Shown: positions 25,826 through 36,711 of the stretch, piece after piece
Layout of the letters: each line of letters opens with the position of its first letter
Numbering within the stretch: the first letter of the stretch is position 1
Assembly (NCBI RefSeq): GCF_030253575.1
Contig: NC_080568.1
Span: 28,664,001-28,728,000 of the forward strand
DNA length: 64,000 nucleotides
Direction of reading: 5' to 3'
Source: Rhododendron vialii
Taxonomy: Eukaryota > Streptophyta > Magnoliopsida > Ericales > Ericaceae
Notes under the pieces: generated by a model
What the model saw: the letters and a program-made list of their open reading frames with translations, nothing else
Database searches by the model: none
Told to the model about the DNA's origin: nothing
Position numbers and translations under genes: made by a program

Positions 25826-25828
<3 letters not shown>
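22668..25828 (-). CDS. DCC1: DCC-family (DUF393) thiol-disulfide oxidoreductase, organellar
   Basis: Seven exons on the minus strand: 25681-25828, 24942-25081, 24723-24830, 23805-23861, 23061-23126, 22868-22928 and 22668-22741. They join in frame to 217 residues. The defining DGECPLC motif (Asp, then C-x-x-C) lies at about residues 81-90 in MLYDGECPLCMREV, followed by IKFVDISS and DGTVVTDVEAFRKLYEAV, typical of the domain. The N-terminus (MAAIRGAVFIGRK...RYLRTRFHV) is rich in Arg and Ser and lacks acids, as in mitochondrial or plastid transit peptides. From family knowledge, the Arabidopsis relative At5g50100 (DCC1) is a mitochondrial thioredoxin-like protein linked to redox state and shoot regeneration. 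The last exon reads through a possible GT donor (22697) to a stop at 22668; this end was chosen because it gives the family length. The ATG is preceded directly by a GA tract. The symbol rests on remembered similarity. Confidence 0.9.
25631..25655. repeat. (GA)n tract in DCC-family intron 1
   Basis: About 25 bp of GA followed by a G-rich run, close to the 5' splice site of intron 1. Confidence 0.85.

Positions 25829-25880
<52 letters not shown>
25829..25880. repeat. (TC)26 tract abutting the DCC-family start codon
   Basis: About 52 bp of uninterrupted TC on the plus strand. In the gene's direction it is a GA run that ends exactly at the ATG (positions 25826-25828), so it forms the end of the 5' leader. 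It is likely a GAGA-type element and is hypervariable in length. Confidence 0.95.
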
Positions 25881-25884
<4 letters not shown>

Positions 25885-26391
25885 TGATTTCGCTTCGTGA
25901 TCTGTTGTTGTGAATGATTGAGAAGAGAATGCTGGAGTAGTTAAAGTTTCAGTTATAAACGGCTTTCCATACGTGGCAACACGGGCTTCACTCATACTAT
26001 TTCCAGGCGTGGCCGCTAAATAACCGACCAGCGGTGCTACATACTTTGCTCGTTTCAACGCTCAATATTTGACCGTCTGTTTCAGTAATTAATAATTGGA
26101 ATATTAAAAAAAATATTGTTTGGAAGACTTTTTAAAAATTCGAACCGTCCAAAACACTTTTGGTCAATAAGATTGAGAGTGGTAGGAGAGAGATAAAAGT
26201 TGAGCGGTTCGCGTCGACTTTCCCGTTACTGACTTGGTGTACCGTTGTCTCGATGGCAAGTGTCGCGTGCTAAATCACATAATTCACGTGCACAACCGTG
26301 GGAATAAACACCTTTGAAACATATTCAAAACTATTAGAATTCGTAAGAACGAGAATTGAGAGCGTAATTATGAAACATTAATTTTATAGAA

Positions 26392-26799
26392 CAGAAAGTC
26401 TATAGTTACCGATCGGGAAATTTCGATCGGAATCCCAACGTCCCGCCGGGCACTCTCCGACCACCGCATGGCCAATCCGATCCGTCCAATAATTCTAAAA
26501 AAAAAACCGAGTGAGCTCTGGCGAAAATAAATGGCATCCAACGTGTGTAAATAGCCGATCCAAGCACTCCTTTTTTGGCCGATCCAAACACTCCGTTTTT
26601 GGCCGATCCAAACACAAAAATGGAGTGTTTGGATCGGCCACTTACACACGTCGGATGCCCTTTATTTTTGCGAGGGCCCACTCGATTTTTTTTTATAATT
26701 ATTGGACGGATCGGATTGGCCGTCCGGTGGCCAGAACGTGGCCGGCGGGGCGTTGGGATTCCGATCGGGATTTCCCGATCGGTAACTGTAGACTTACTC
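26392..26799. mobile_element. Non-autonomous Mutator-like MITE with 9-bp target duplication
   Basis: 408 bp, palindromic almost throughout. The left end CAGAAAGTCTATAGTTACCG matches the right end inverted, GAGTAAGTCTACAGTTACCG, and both continue ATCGGGAAAT..CGATCGGAATCCC. The arms are about 190 bp. It is flanked by an exact 9-bp direct repeat TTTATAGAA (26383-26391 and 26800-26808), the duplication size of Mutator-like elements. The centre carries iterated CCGATCCAAACACTCC words. No transposase. Confidence 0.85.
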
Positions 26800-26836
26800 T
26801 TTATAGAATTACGTGACTAAAGCGTCGTGTGGCAAA

Positions 26837-28184
26837 GAAAATTGCTATTCCCCCCCCCCCTGACACATCCCACCCCCCCGGCCCCACCTCCCTTTCCCAG
26901 ATTACCCCCCCGCCCCCTCTCTCTCTCTCCCTCTCTCCCTCTCTCCCTTTTCTTTCTTTCTTTCCTTTCCACTTTGTTCTTTTCTCTTTTTTTTTCCCTT
27001 TTATTTCTGGTTTGGTTTTTTTTTTTTTTTTCATTTTATTTATTTTTTTTTTCCAGTTTGAATTTTTTTTTCTTTTTAATAATAGGTTCAAGGCTAATTC
27101 TAGACTTTGTAAAGTAAATGAGAGAAAAAAAAGTGTTTCAATTGATTATGTTTATCCGATTGTTTTATTTTTATTTTTTTATCCTTTATAGATTAAAAAA
27201 TATAGTTACGAAAATAAGTATTTCAATTTTCAATCCGTTTGAACCAATGCAAATATGTTATTTTTCTGATCATTTCATCCTAAATGGTCGTAATAAATTT
27301 TTGGCTCCAAGGCCTTTCAATGAACACCCTAAGAGAGTCCTTAAACTAAATAATGAGTCTTAGGGTGCTCGTTGAAAGGCCGTAAAACAAAAAATTCATT
27401 AAGATTACAATTAGTGTTCGGGAACTAATTACGAAATGTATTTTGCAAACGACATACTAATCCAGAATACAAATGATATATTTAGGATTACTTTTTTTTA
27501 ACTATAGTACAATTTAATAAATTTGTTAACCATTATTTAGCATAGATCATCTTAATTGATTCAGTAGTATGTTGCTTCAAATTACTTTTCTACTCCATAT
27601 GATTGCAAATAGCTGGTTTCTATTTTTTTTTAAAACTAAAACGAAAACGTTTTAGGGGCTTCGTAGAGGCTACTGTGCCAATGAGGACAGCAGAGCCCTC
27701 GGGCCCCCCTACTTTTTAATTTAAACGTTATAATGAATTTTTTGGTTTAAGGCCTTTCAACAAACACCTTAAGGCTCATTATTTAGTTTCAAGACTCTTT
27801 TAGGGTGTCCATTGAAAGGCCTTGAAGTCAAAAATTTATTACGACCATTTAGGATGAAATGATCAGAAAAATAAAATCTTTGCACTGGTTCAAACGGATT
27901 GAAAATTGAAACACTTATTTTAGTAACTATATTTTTTAATCTATAAAGGACAAAAAAATAAAAATAAAACAGTCGGATAAACATAATCAATTGAAACACT
28001 TTTTTTTCTCTCAATTACTTTACAAAGTCTAGAATTAAACTTGAACCTATTATTAAAGAGAAAAAAAATTCAAACCGGAAAGAAATAAAATAAAATAAAA
28101 TGAAAAAAAAAAACTAAACCAGAAAAAAAAGGAAAAAAAAAAGGGAAAAGAATAAACTGGGAAGGAAAGAAAGAAAGAAAAGGA

Positions 28185-28216
<32 letters not shown>

Positions 28217-28289
28217 GGGGGTAATCTGGGAAAGGGAGGTGGGGCCGGGGAGGGGGGGTGTGTCAGGGGGGGGGGGAATAGCAGCCCTC
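26837..28289. mobile_element. Foldback Mutator-like element, copy 1 (1.45 kb)
   Basis: The termini are GAAAATTGCTATTCCCCCC (left) and, inverted, GAGGGCTGCTATTCCCCCC (right). The flanks carry an exact 9-bp duplication TGTGGCAAA (26828-26836 and 28290-28298). The arms are about 520 bp each (to about 27363, and from about 27765) and include the C-rich end, a CT/GA tract, a T-rich stretch and a matching 81-codon ORF (27118-27363 + and 27769-28014 -). The central 400 bp is single-copy within the element. It has no transposase. It ends only 210 bp before the SDH7 start codon. Confidence 0.88.
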
Positions 28290-28399
28290 TGTGGCAAATT
28301 GGCTGGGGTTGCTTACCTGGCAGAGCCTGCGAGTTTGACGTCAGCACTCAGCAGATTGAGAACCCAGAAACCGGGGCAAATCTAATAATCCTGTATATT

Positions 28400-28408
28400 T
28401 TAGGGTTT
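28400..28408 (+). promoter_or_regulatory. Telo-box in the SDH7 promoter
   Basis: TTAGGGTTT (reverse AAACCCTAA), about 90 bp before the ATG. Telo-boxes are known in promoters of plant translation-related and organelle-biogenesis genes. Its position fits a core promoter lying between the foldback element and the coding region. Confidence 0.5.
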
Positions 28409-28498
28409 AAAGTGCAAAATTTTATTTTCGTAGTTTCTCCCTTCCATAGCTGCTGCAGTTGTCGCTGGTGCTCTCTCAAAACTCCAGTGTTGGCATTA

Positions 28499-31400
28499 AT
28501 GGCTTTCCTACTCCATAAAACCACTATTCTCTCAAATTTACGGTCCCATTCTCAGGTATTTTCTTCTGTTTCTCTCTCACTTTGCTGCTACTCTCTCTCT
28601 CTCACTCTCTTCTCGTATGAAATTTCTATCGCGAATTGAACAGAAGAATGACGACTCGCTCACGCGACGGGGATTCCATGTCGAGCCAGGGCCTCGCGAG
28701 AAAGCTGTGAGTGCTGTTCTTCTCTTTCCCTTTCTTGTTTTAACTTCTCTCCGTTTTAGTATTAGTTACAATTGGATGCAAATCGAACCGGTTAGATCGT
28801 CCTTTCTCTCCTCTTACGGTGTAAATTCTTCAAGAGAATTGGTCAAAATAGTTGGGATCTATGAAAGCAATTGGTCAAAGACTCTTAAATAATCAAAGGG
28901 CACTGAAAGTGGAAAATAGGGAGTTTATGCTGGCGTGTTTTGAGGCTGTAATTCTTCGCATTCAACTGAAATCATGATCACTGATCACGTCTGATCAGAC
29001 ATTTTATACTCGTTATCTTTCAATTCCCCTTTTGGCTCTCTTTTTTCTTCGGTTTAGTATATTTTAGCAATTGCAATGGAAAAGTTGAACATAATAGAAG
29101 GAAGAACGAGAAAGAGGGAAAAGAGAAATGTAAGAAAACATTACGAGGAAACGACTATTTCTCCCACAAAATTTCCTTGCTAGTCTATAAGCCCAACTTT
29201 TGTTGATCACCCCTATGTATGGACTCAAAATCAGTGCCATCATTTATATACGGTATATGTGTGCATCAAGTATTATTGCTCAGACAATTTTGAAACACAC
29301 AGCAATTCTAAGGCCGTGAATTAATATCTACCAATTTGCAATTGGGAACAATTATGTGGAAACTTTATATCCATCTCAAAACTATTTTTGCAATGAGTGG
29401 AGATATCCCAACATTTTATAAATTGATCACCCCTTTCACTCCCAAGCAATGTGAGACTATATTTCCTTGACATCTCCTCTCACGTGCAGCCGCGTTTGAG
29501 ATCTATCACATGTAGCCTCTTTTTTGGGTCTTATCATCGTGCAACCTTTTTGCTGGTTTGTCATCATGGGAAGCGGTTGTGAATTTTTAAAAAATCGGGT
29601 GGAATGAGCCTCCCTCTAGTACTATGTGGAAGCTTTATATCCATTTCAATACCAATTGGCGAAGAGGGGAGAGGTCCCAACATTATATTAAGTGATCACT
29701 CATTCCACTCTCAAGCAATGTGGCGCTATATTTGCTTAACAAATTCAAGTCTCAGTTAATTGAATCTGCCGCTATATTCACTATATTATTAACAAATCCC
29801 AAGCAAAGCACACAGAGGAGAGACTCGTGAATTGTACTTGGAGAACACCACCAGCTAAAAAAAAACGCTGGGACCATTTAAAACCATTTTCAATTGCTTG
29901 TAGGTTCCACAAATTTCAACCTTAAAGCACAAACACTGACTGCATGGAAGATTGCACTAAGCTTCCATGACTTGAATCCGTATTCAACATTGGTTGCTCT
30001 AAAACACGTATTGTTTGAGCAATCAATTTGTCTTGCTTAAATGTCTGCAATGTTAAGAACCCAAGTCAATTTTGATATATTTCTTCAAATTTCAGTCGCA
30101 TTTTAGTGCCCTCCCCAAATTCTTTTTAGCTCTTTGAATTTTGAGTCTTTACTTAGAACATTGATGAAAGGTGTTCTCTAAAACTCTGATCAAGCTTTGA
30201 CCATCTCTTTGAAACTACTACACTTGAAGCCTACGTTACATGGACTCAGATATGGATGTTGGGTGTGGATACATGTCTAAGTATACATCTTGGTTGATCC
30301 CACCACCACCAGGGATTGGAGATTGGAGGTACATAGAATCTTTCTTTTGAATAAAGGATATTATATGTATGGAACCTATTATTTAAATAGCTACTAGGCC
30401 AAATCAAGGTGCAAAAAACTGAAAGCCCTTATTTTAAGTTCCTCACCGGAAACGTAGCTTACCGAATCAGATAAGACATGGATGTGAATGCTCAGATTCG
30501 TGTAATTTTCATTTCAAGGGTACAAGGACTCGTCAAAATATGTAAAAGTCTCAATATATAGTTTCTATTTCTATCTTATATGATGTTTACTAGTTATCTT
30601 GGATCTTGTCATATCCATATCCGAGTGTCGAATGTTCAATGTGCGTATGTTATCCATTTAGAAGGATCCATCAACATAGCTTGAAGCTTTGACTAGCTTA
30701 AACCTTTATCTTTCTTGCTTGCAAGTTAAGTCCTTGGAGGATTCGGAAATAAAATTTTCTTCTTAGGATTGGTAGGCACTAAATTATTGAAAATTTGTAC
30801 TCGATTAAGTTTTTCTCAAATGGGTTTGACAACCTATACTATTACTAGGGAACTCTGTGGCCAAACATTTTCTTCTTAGTTATTGAAACCTCACCGTCTT
30901 CTCAACCTTATAGTATTAATTTACAGTGCATGGGTTGTTCTATGATTCAATGTTTCCTATGATTGTTTGGGAAGCTCTGGGTAGCTCTTTTTCTAAATTT
31001 GGGAGATTGTTACGACATAGAAAGATATGTGGTACGGTTGAACGATAACTTTAGGAGATTGTTATGTGATAGCACATGCTGCTTGCGATTTATTCATCAC
31101 CACATTACTGTTCTTATATCAAATTCAATCTACAGTCACTGTTTTCTTTTTTTATGCAACATTTGTATTGGAATTTAATAATGCTGTCGATATCATTGTT
31201 ACCAAGGCAAACTCTAGTGAACATCAGATGTGAGTTTGTAAGATTGGGAAACAAGGCCCCACCGCCCCATCCATTGTCACTTTGATCATAGGATTTACTT
31301 TCATCTCTCACTTTGTTTTAAAGCATTTTCTTACCAGATTGTTGGCCATTGCGAATTCATTGATGGCATCATTCTTTAAGTTCATATCCTCCCTGGGCCA

Positions 31401-33381
31401 CATCATTTTGGATAGGCTGTTTATCTCCCTTTTTTCCAAGGGGATACATATAACTATTTTATAGTGAAAGGGGGGCAAGTGCTACTTTTGGTGGAGGCAT
31501 CGTATTGTCTTTTCCCATTTTGTACCTGCAAATAGAAGAAGACATTCTTCACAACAACAACAATAATAACAGAACCCATCTAGTCCCTAATCATTGGGGG
31601 GTATGGGCAGGGAAGGATTGGAGATAGACTTAACATTTGGTAATATATGCACAAAGTGGGCTGCTCTCGGAAGAAGACATTGTTATCCACTTATCCTGCA
31701 CATTTATTTCTGCCAGTTCCTCGTACAAATTATTTTCCACATATATACCTCCTGCATTTTCTTCTGAATAAGAATCCAGCTGTGTTTACATAATAAGGAA
31801 AAGGTCGTTTTCCAGTGGTATGTGGGTTTCTATGTAATTTCTTCTCTCTGCAGTTTTTTTGAGCTACACTAACTCTCTTGGTCAAACATTTTGTTGCCTC
31901 TCCCCCTGTGAGAAGCTGAAGTGCATTATATTTAATTGTTTGGCTTTACTTGTGTCTTACACTTGTTAAAGATGATATATTTGAAATTTTTGGTGGCTTG
32001 TACCTTGGTTGCGACTCCTCTTATAGGAGCAAATACGGTTAAGAGCTATAAGGCGCCAAAAGTATGGCCACCAAAATATACTCTTTATCGATATATCGTT
32101 AAAACCTTCCCATCTAGGTTGCTTACGGTTGTTGACTTGTTTCTTGTAATTTATTTGAGACTCTTCTTGTAGTCTGAACTCCTATTGTTTAACCCTCACT
32201 TCTCAAGCTATACATATCTGTATATGTGTGTTTCCGTTGGACCTACAAAACTTTCCATGATATTTGTCGGATTATTGATTTCACATTTTACTTTACACAT
32301 GATGCATTTGGATGGACGTCAAATTTCTGCCGGAACTGCTCTCATATTCATCTGATTCCACTAAGTATGAGGGGGGGTCTTTAACTAAGCTCATTACCTT
32401 CAGCTGCTGTCAGAGGATCCATCATTAAAGCGGTTCAAATCATGCAAGAAGAGTGTGTGGCGACTCAAAAGAATTGGAAATGTTCTCACAATTGTAGTTG
32501 TAGCAGGTAAAGCTAATGTCTCATGCTTGGGTTCCCTCCCACCCCCCCTTAATTCACGCACACATGTGTGCCTTTACCGTAGATGGGAATACATCTGTTT
32601 TCTAAGTTCTTGCATATGCAACTTCCCCATGAACGTGGTTGATGATAATCTGTATGCTGATCCCAGGAACTATAAAGTGCTTCCAGATCATTATTTGCTG
32701 TGTTAGACAAACATAAGAAACAAAGTTGCAAATTTGCAATATGTTTCTTGTTGAGCACTAAAATTCTGATCGGATATGCCTTCTCTCAGGCTAGTACACT
32801 GTTCCTTGGGGATCGGAATCTAACTCTCACATCCATAAACAATTTGTCACTTGTTTTATCATTCATGGCAAAACCCATTTGGTTATGCAATTGATTATCG
32901 TTTCATTCCACTGTGAATTTGACATTTTGCTTTCTTGCAGCTGCCAATAGTTGCAGAATGCAGAATGAATCGTTTTGTGTTTTGTAGCATCATTTGTCAT
33001 TGAAGCAATGTAGCCTGCAGCAGGTTTTCCTACCTTAGGAATAGTTACTATGAGTCTATGACTAGAAAAAAAAAGAGTTTGGCCCTCTCGGTGAAGTTCT
33101 TGCCATGTAGTTTTATAAAATCGTACATTAACATGTCTTCTGAATATTTGCCCTGCAGTATGGAGCCTTCCCTAGTCTTTTACAAGTTATTCAATTTGCT
33201 TAGTACTTCTGTACTCTTTGATATGGTCTTGAGTTGACAAGGGATCTCTACATGGGCTTCAAGATGACTTATAGTCTTACTTTTCTCGTCTCTTTTATGC
33301 ACCTCAGGTTGTTGCTATGAGATTTATGTCAAAGCAGTAATGCGAGAAGAAGCTAGGAAACAAGCAAGCGGAAGTGCATAA
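28499..33381 (+). CDS. SDH7: Succinate dehydrogenase subunit 7, mitochondrial
   Basis: Four exons, 28499-28555, 28644-28706, 32404-32506 and 33308-33381, join in frame to 98 residues. SDH7 is a small plant-specific subunit of respiratory complex II in the inner mitochondrial membrane; its exact role is not established. Recognised by [51 protein letters not shown], the hydrophobic segment [16 protein letters not shown] (about residues 66-81, a likely single membrane span) and the basic end [12 protein letters not shown]. It matches the two Arabidopsis copies (At3g47833 and At5g62575, from memory) along its length. Intron 2 is 3.7 kb, unusually long for a 300-bp coding sequence, and holds diverged repeats. 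Other small ORFs in that intron show no family signature and are not annotated. Confidence 0.93.
29351..29740 (+). repeat. Two diverged direct copies of a repeat in SDH7 intron 2
   Basis: Copy A at about 29351-29480 and copy B at about 29620-29745 share, in the same order, TGTGGAAACTTTATATCCAT-, CCCAACATT-, TGATCAC- and CAAGCAATGTG-type words. The layout suggests remnants of a retrotransposon-derived or other dispersed repeat. No coding content, and the family was not identified. Confidence 0.5.
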
Positions 33382-33973
33382 CGGAAGGGCGCGTTTCTCT
33401 GACATTTGTTTCAGCTATAGGGCTTTTGTGATTTTGTTTTTCCTTGGTGTCCAATAAGCCGGACAAAAAGGGTCCAACAAGCCAGACAAAAAGGGGAGTG
33501 GTATATTAGCTTTGAGCTGCCTCTCCATCCACTGCCAATAGACCTTGTTGATGCTTTCGAAGATTTTAGGATAAGACTCTAGATTGATTGTCATGTTGCT
33601 TGTGCTTGTTTTCGCCGTAAGTTTACTTCGCTTGGTTGTTATTTTTATGTTATGTATAACTTGTTTATATCTTCACGTGTGAGTCAAGAGTTGCATTTGC
33701 GGGAAAGCATTAGAGCATTCCACATTGATTACTTATTACCCTCCAAATTAGTATATGAGCCGAGTAGCCTTTCTACCCATTGTTGATTTTTACTTGAATG
33801 TTTTAACAGTGCGCGGTGATCAATTCTTATCCATATTTCAATCAAAGGCCTTCAATTTTCAATTCCAACTTCCTATCTGGCACTATCAGAGAATGTGAAA
33901 GAAAGTCCTTGGTTGGTGAACATATCCAAGTGTGTGAATTCGAATCGGTGATACAACTCATGCCATCCATTCT

Positions 33974-34016
<43 letters not shown>

Positions 34017-34775
34017 AGATGTGTTCCCTTTTTCTGCACCTAGTACCTTCGCCTTTTTCTTTTGTTGGTTACACATCAGCGCAAAATTCATGTAGCACAC
34101 AATTTTATTGGGTAATTGTGTAAATATCGAGTTTTTGCATCCCCACTTTCATTTTTTTTTTTTTCGCATAAGGATTTAATGGATTAGTAGGGTTTTGCAA
34201 ATTCCTAAGTGAAGAAGTATGATTTGGGAATCGAACTTACGACTTAAACTTGGATTTATTGACTCAACACATATTTACGTGATCATAAATAATGATAACT
34301 CTTTTTAGATTAAATTTCTGGATTTGCCCCTTGCAATGATCGGAGATAACAGTATTCCCTTTATAAAGGTGGAAGTGGTGGGGAAGCAATGGTGGTGTAG
34401 TGCTTAGAGGTTGTTTTGGTGATAGTGTGTTAATTGATTTGGGGGAGAGTGGTGAAGTTAAAGCGGCGGTGATCAAACGACGATAGTAGTGGTAGTGTTG
34501 TATTTGTAGTGGTCAGGTGATAGTGTGGGTGGTGATCGAAGACACTCAAATTTGGCTTCATAAATGTAGAAGTCTCACCTTGGGCGACTCGTGATGATGA
34601 AATGGTTTCTAATGATTTGATGAAGTATGGAAAGACCTATGAACTCTGTGGAACTCAGACGAAATAAATGAATGACCTATAAATAGGGATGTGAGTGTCA
34701 GATTGAACTTAGAATGTGTAGATGAGTGCATGCGGAAACTCATTTTAGCCTTTGTGGCTCCGATGATCATTGAAT
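33382..34775. other. Region downstream of SDH7; contains a (GA)n tract
   Basis: The SDH7 3' UTR probably extends into 33.4-33.7 kb. A (GA)18 run occupies 33976-34012. Around 34140-34260 a T-rich run followed by a GGGAATCGAACTTACG word on the plus strand could be a reversed tRNA-derived SINE end. No gene seen. Confidence 0.45.
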
Positions 34776-35620
34776 CAGTCTCCTTTTGACCAACTTTTCC
34801 TAAATTAAACTTTATTATTTTCGGTGTTCATTTTCATCATCTTTTAATACTTCGAAAACATTACTTATCTTTGTATAATTGGTCATGATTTGATTTAAAA
34901 CGAGAGGGATGCGATCATTTTTAAAAAATGAATAATTTTTTTGACCTCTGAGGGTAAAATGGTCACATCCTTTGATGCACAAATTATTTTTGATCCAAAT
35001 TATTTGGGTTATAAAGTAGATTTGACAAGCTTTATAATAGTTCAAACCACGCGCAAATCGGAGTTCGGGAGTGACATGGGCAAGCCCACAAATACCTCAA
35101 TACGATTTATTGAGTTATAAAGTAAATTGAGCTAACTTTTTAATAGTTCAAACCACGCGTACGTAAATCAAAGTTCGGGAGTATTATGGGCAAGGTCGCA
35201 AAGTTTGATATGTTGTGCAGCTTTGGTGCACCTCAAGCGCAACTGTATGCTCCCCGGGCACACTTTAATGGGCCTCAGGCGCTTCCTTAGCATTGAGATC
35301 TTTGCGGGCTTGCCCAGAACACTCCCGAAATTTGATTTGCGCGTGGTTTGAAGCATTATAAAGCTTGTTAAATCTACTTTATAACCCAAATAATTTGGAT
35401 CAAAAATAATTTGTGCAGCAAGACGTGACCATTTTACCCTCAGTGGGTCAAAAAACTATTCAATTTTTTTAAAACAATCGCATCCCTTTCATTTTAAATT
35501 GAATCATGACCAATTATATAAAGATAAGTAATGTTTTCAAAGTATTAAAAGACGATGAAAACGAACAATGAAAATAATAAAGCTTAATTTAGGAAAAGTT
35601 GATTAAAAGGAAGCCGATGC
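34776..35620. repeat. Large foldback element, arms about 310 bp
   Basis: The left arm, 34776 to about 35085 (starting GTCTCCTTTTGACCAACTTT), is inverted at about 35309-35620 (ending AAGTTGATTAAAAGGAAGCC). Shared interior words include TTATTTGGGTTATAAAGTAG and GGTTTGAA/TTCAAACC. The middle holds a further partial copy of the inner arm in direct orientation (35101-35190) and the GCGCCTGAGGC-like palindromic core. No transposase. Confidence 0.75.
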
Positions 35621-35659
35621 CATGAAGGATAAAAAATCATGACCAATTCAAAACACGTT

Positions 35660-36040
35660 ATTCAATGGCCAGGTCACGTCTTTTGATGCATAAATTATTT
35701 TTTATCTAAATTATTTGGGTTATAAAGTAGATTTGAAAAGCTTTATAATGGTTCAAACTATCCGAAAATCGGAGTCCGGGGGTGTTCGGGACAAGCTCAC
35801 AAAGTTTAATATGTTGTGCAGCTTTGGTGTGCCTCAAGCGCAAGTGTATGCGCCCCAGGCACATCCTCAGCATTGAGATCTTTGCGGTCTTGCTCTGAAC
35901 ACCCCCGAAATTCAATTTGCGCGTGATTTGAACCATGAAAAAGCTAGTTCAATTTGCTTTCTAACCAAAGTAATTCGGATAAACAATAATTCATACATCG
36001 AAAGACATGACCATTTTACCCTTGGTAGTTCAAAAAATCA
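35660..36040. repeat. Second, smaller copy of the same foldback family
   Basis: It shares TTATTTGGGTTATAAAGTAGATTTG, CAAAGTTTAATATGTTGTGCAGC-type and CTCAGCATTGAGATCTTTGCG words with the neighbouring element, again with inverted ends (GGTCACGTCTTTTGATGCAT and its counterpart CATCGAAAGACATGACC). The two copies are adjacent. Confidence 0.65.
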
Positions 36041-36473
36041 TTCATTTCGATAAATCGCTCGCTTACCCCTAACTTTAAACTACTTATTAAAGATGGTGGA
36101 GTCCAACAATAAAAATATTTCGGTTTTGTTTGCGAAAAGTGGATAGGAAGAAGACTTCTCCAAAATTATGTTTCTCGTGCATTCCGAAAAAATGGGAAAC
36201 GAAATTCCAAAAACGAATAATATGATGCTACGAGCAACTAAGACCGTCGTTAGGGCATATCCAGAACGGTTTTGGCCGCCGTGAAGTTGTTGTCATAGAC
36301 TCTTCTCATTTCCACACTTGCAGATCGATCGAGCCATGTTGGAATTTTCTAAAGAGGAAGGTATAGTTATCAATCAAGATCATGGGCTCCCAAAGGTGCT
36401 TTTCATGGACCACTCGCATTTACAAATGATAAGGTGCCTTGAAAATTTCATTGGTTCTCCCATCTCCTTCTAA

Positions 36474-36711
36474 GGCCCCGTTCCAGAACACGTTTAAAGT
36501 CTTTATTTTTTAAGAAAGCAATTTCAAGCTCAAAAATTATAGGCTTATTGAAATCTAAAAATATGCAATATGGATCTTGTTTGATAGATCTCATTGAGAT
36601 CTTTAATACGAAGCAAAAAAAATTGAAAAATTATTTTTCATTTACATTATTTTTGAGTTTGAAAATATGAAATAAGTACTTATTTTTTAAGAATGTGTTC
36701 TGGAACGGGCC
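36474..36711. mobile_element. hAT-like MITE
   Basis: The terminal inverted repeats GGCCCCGTTCCAGAACAC (left) and GTGTTCTGGAACGGGCC (right) enclose an AT-rich, partly palindromic core of about 200 bp. The ends are characteristic of hAT MITEs in plants. An 8-bp duplication was not obvious. Confidence 0.7.

Noticed and set aside
26801..27191. Lys-rich and Ser/Pro/Leu-rich ORFs on both strands
   Set aside because: They arise from C-rich, CT and T-rich low-complexity DNA at the end of the foldback element.
29351..29740. LTR pair of a retrotransposon
   Set aside because: The two copies are only about 270 bp apart with no gag/pol sequence, TG..CA ends or primer-binding site that I could identify.
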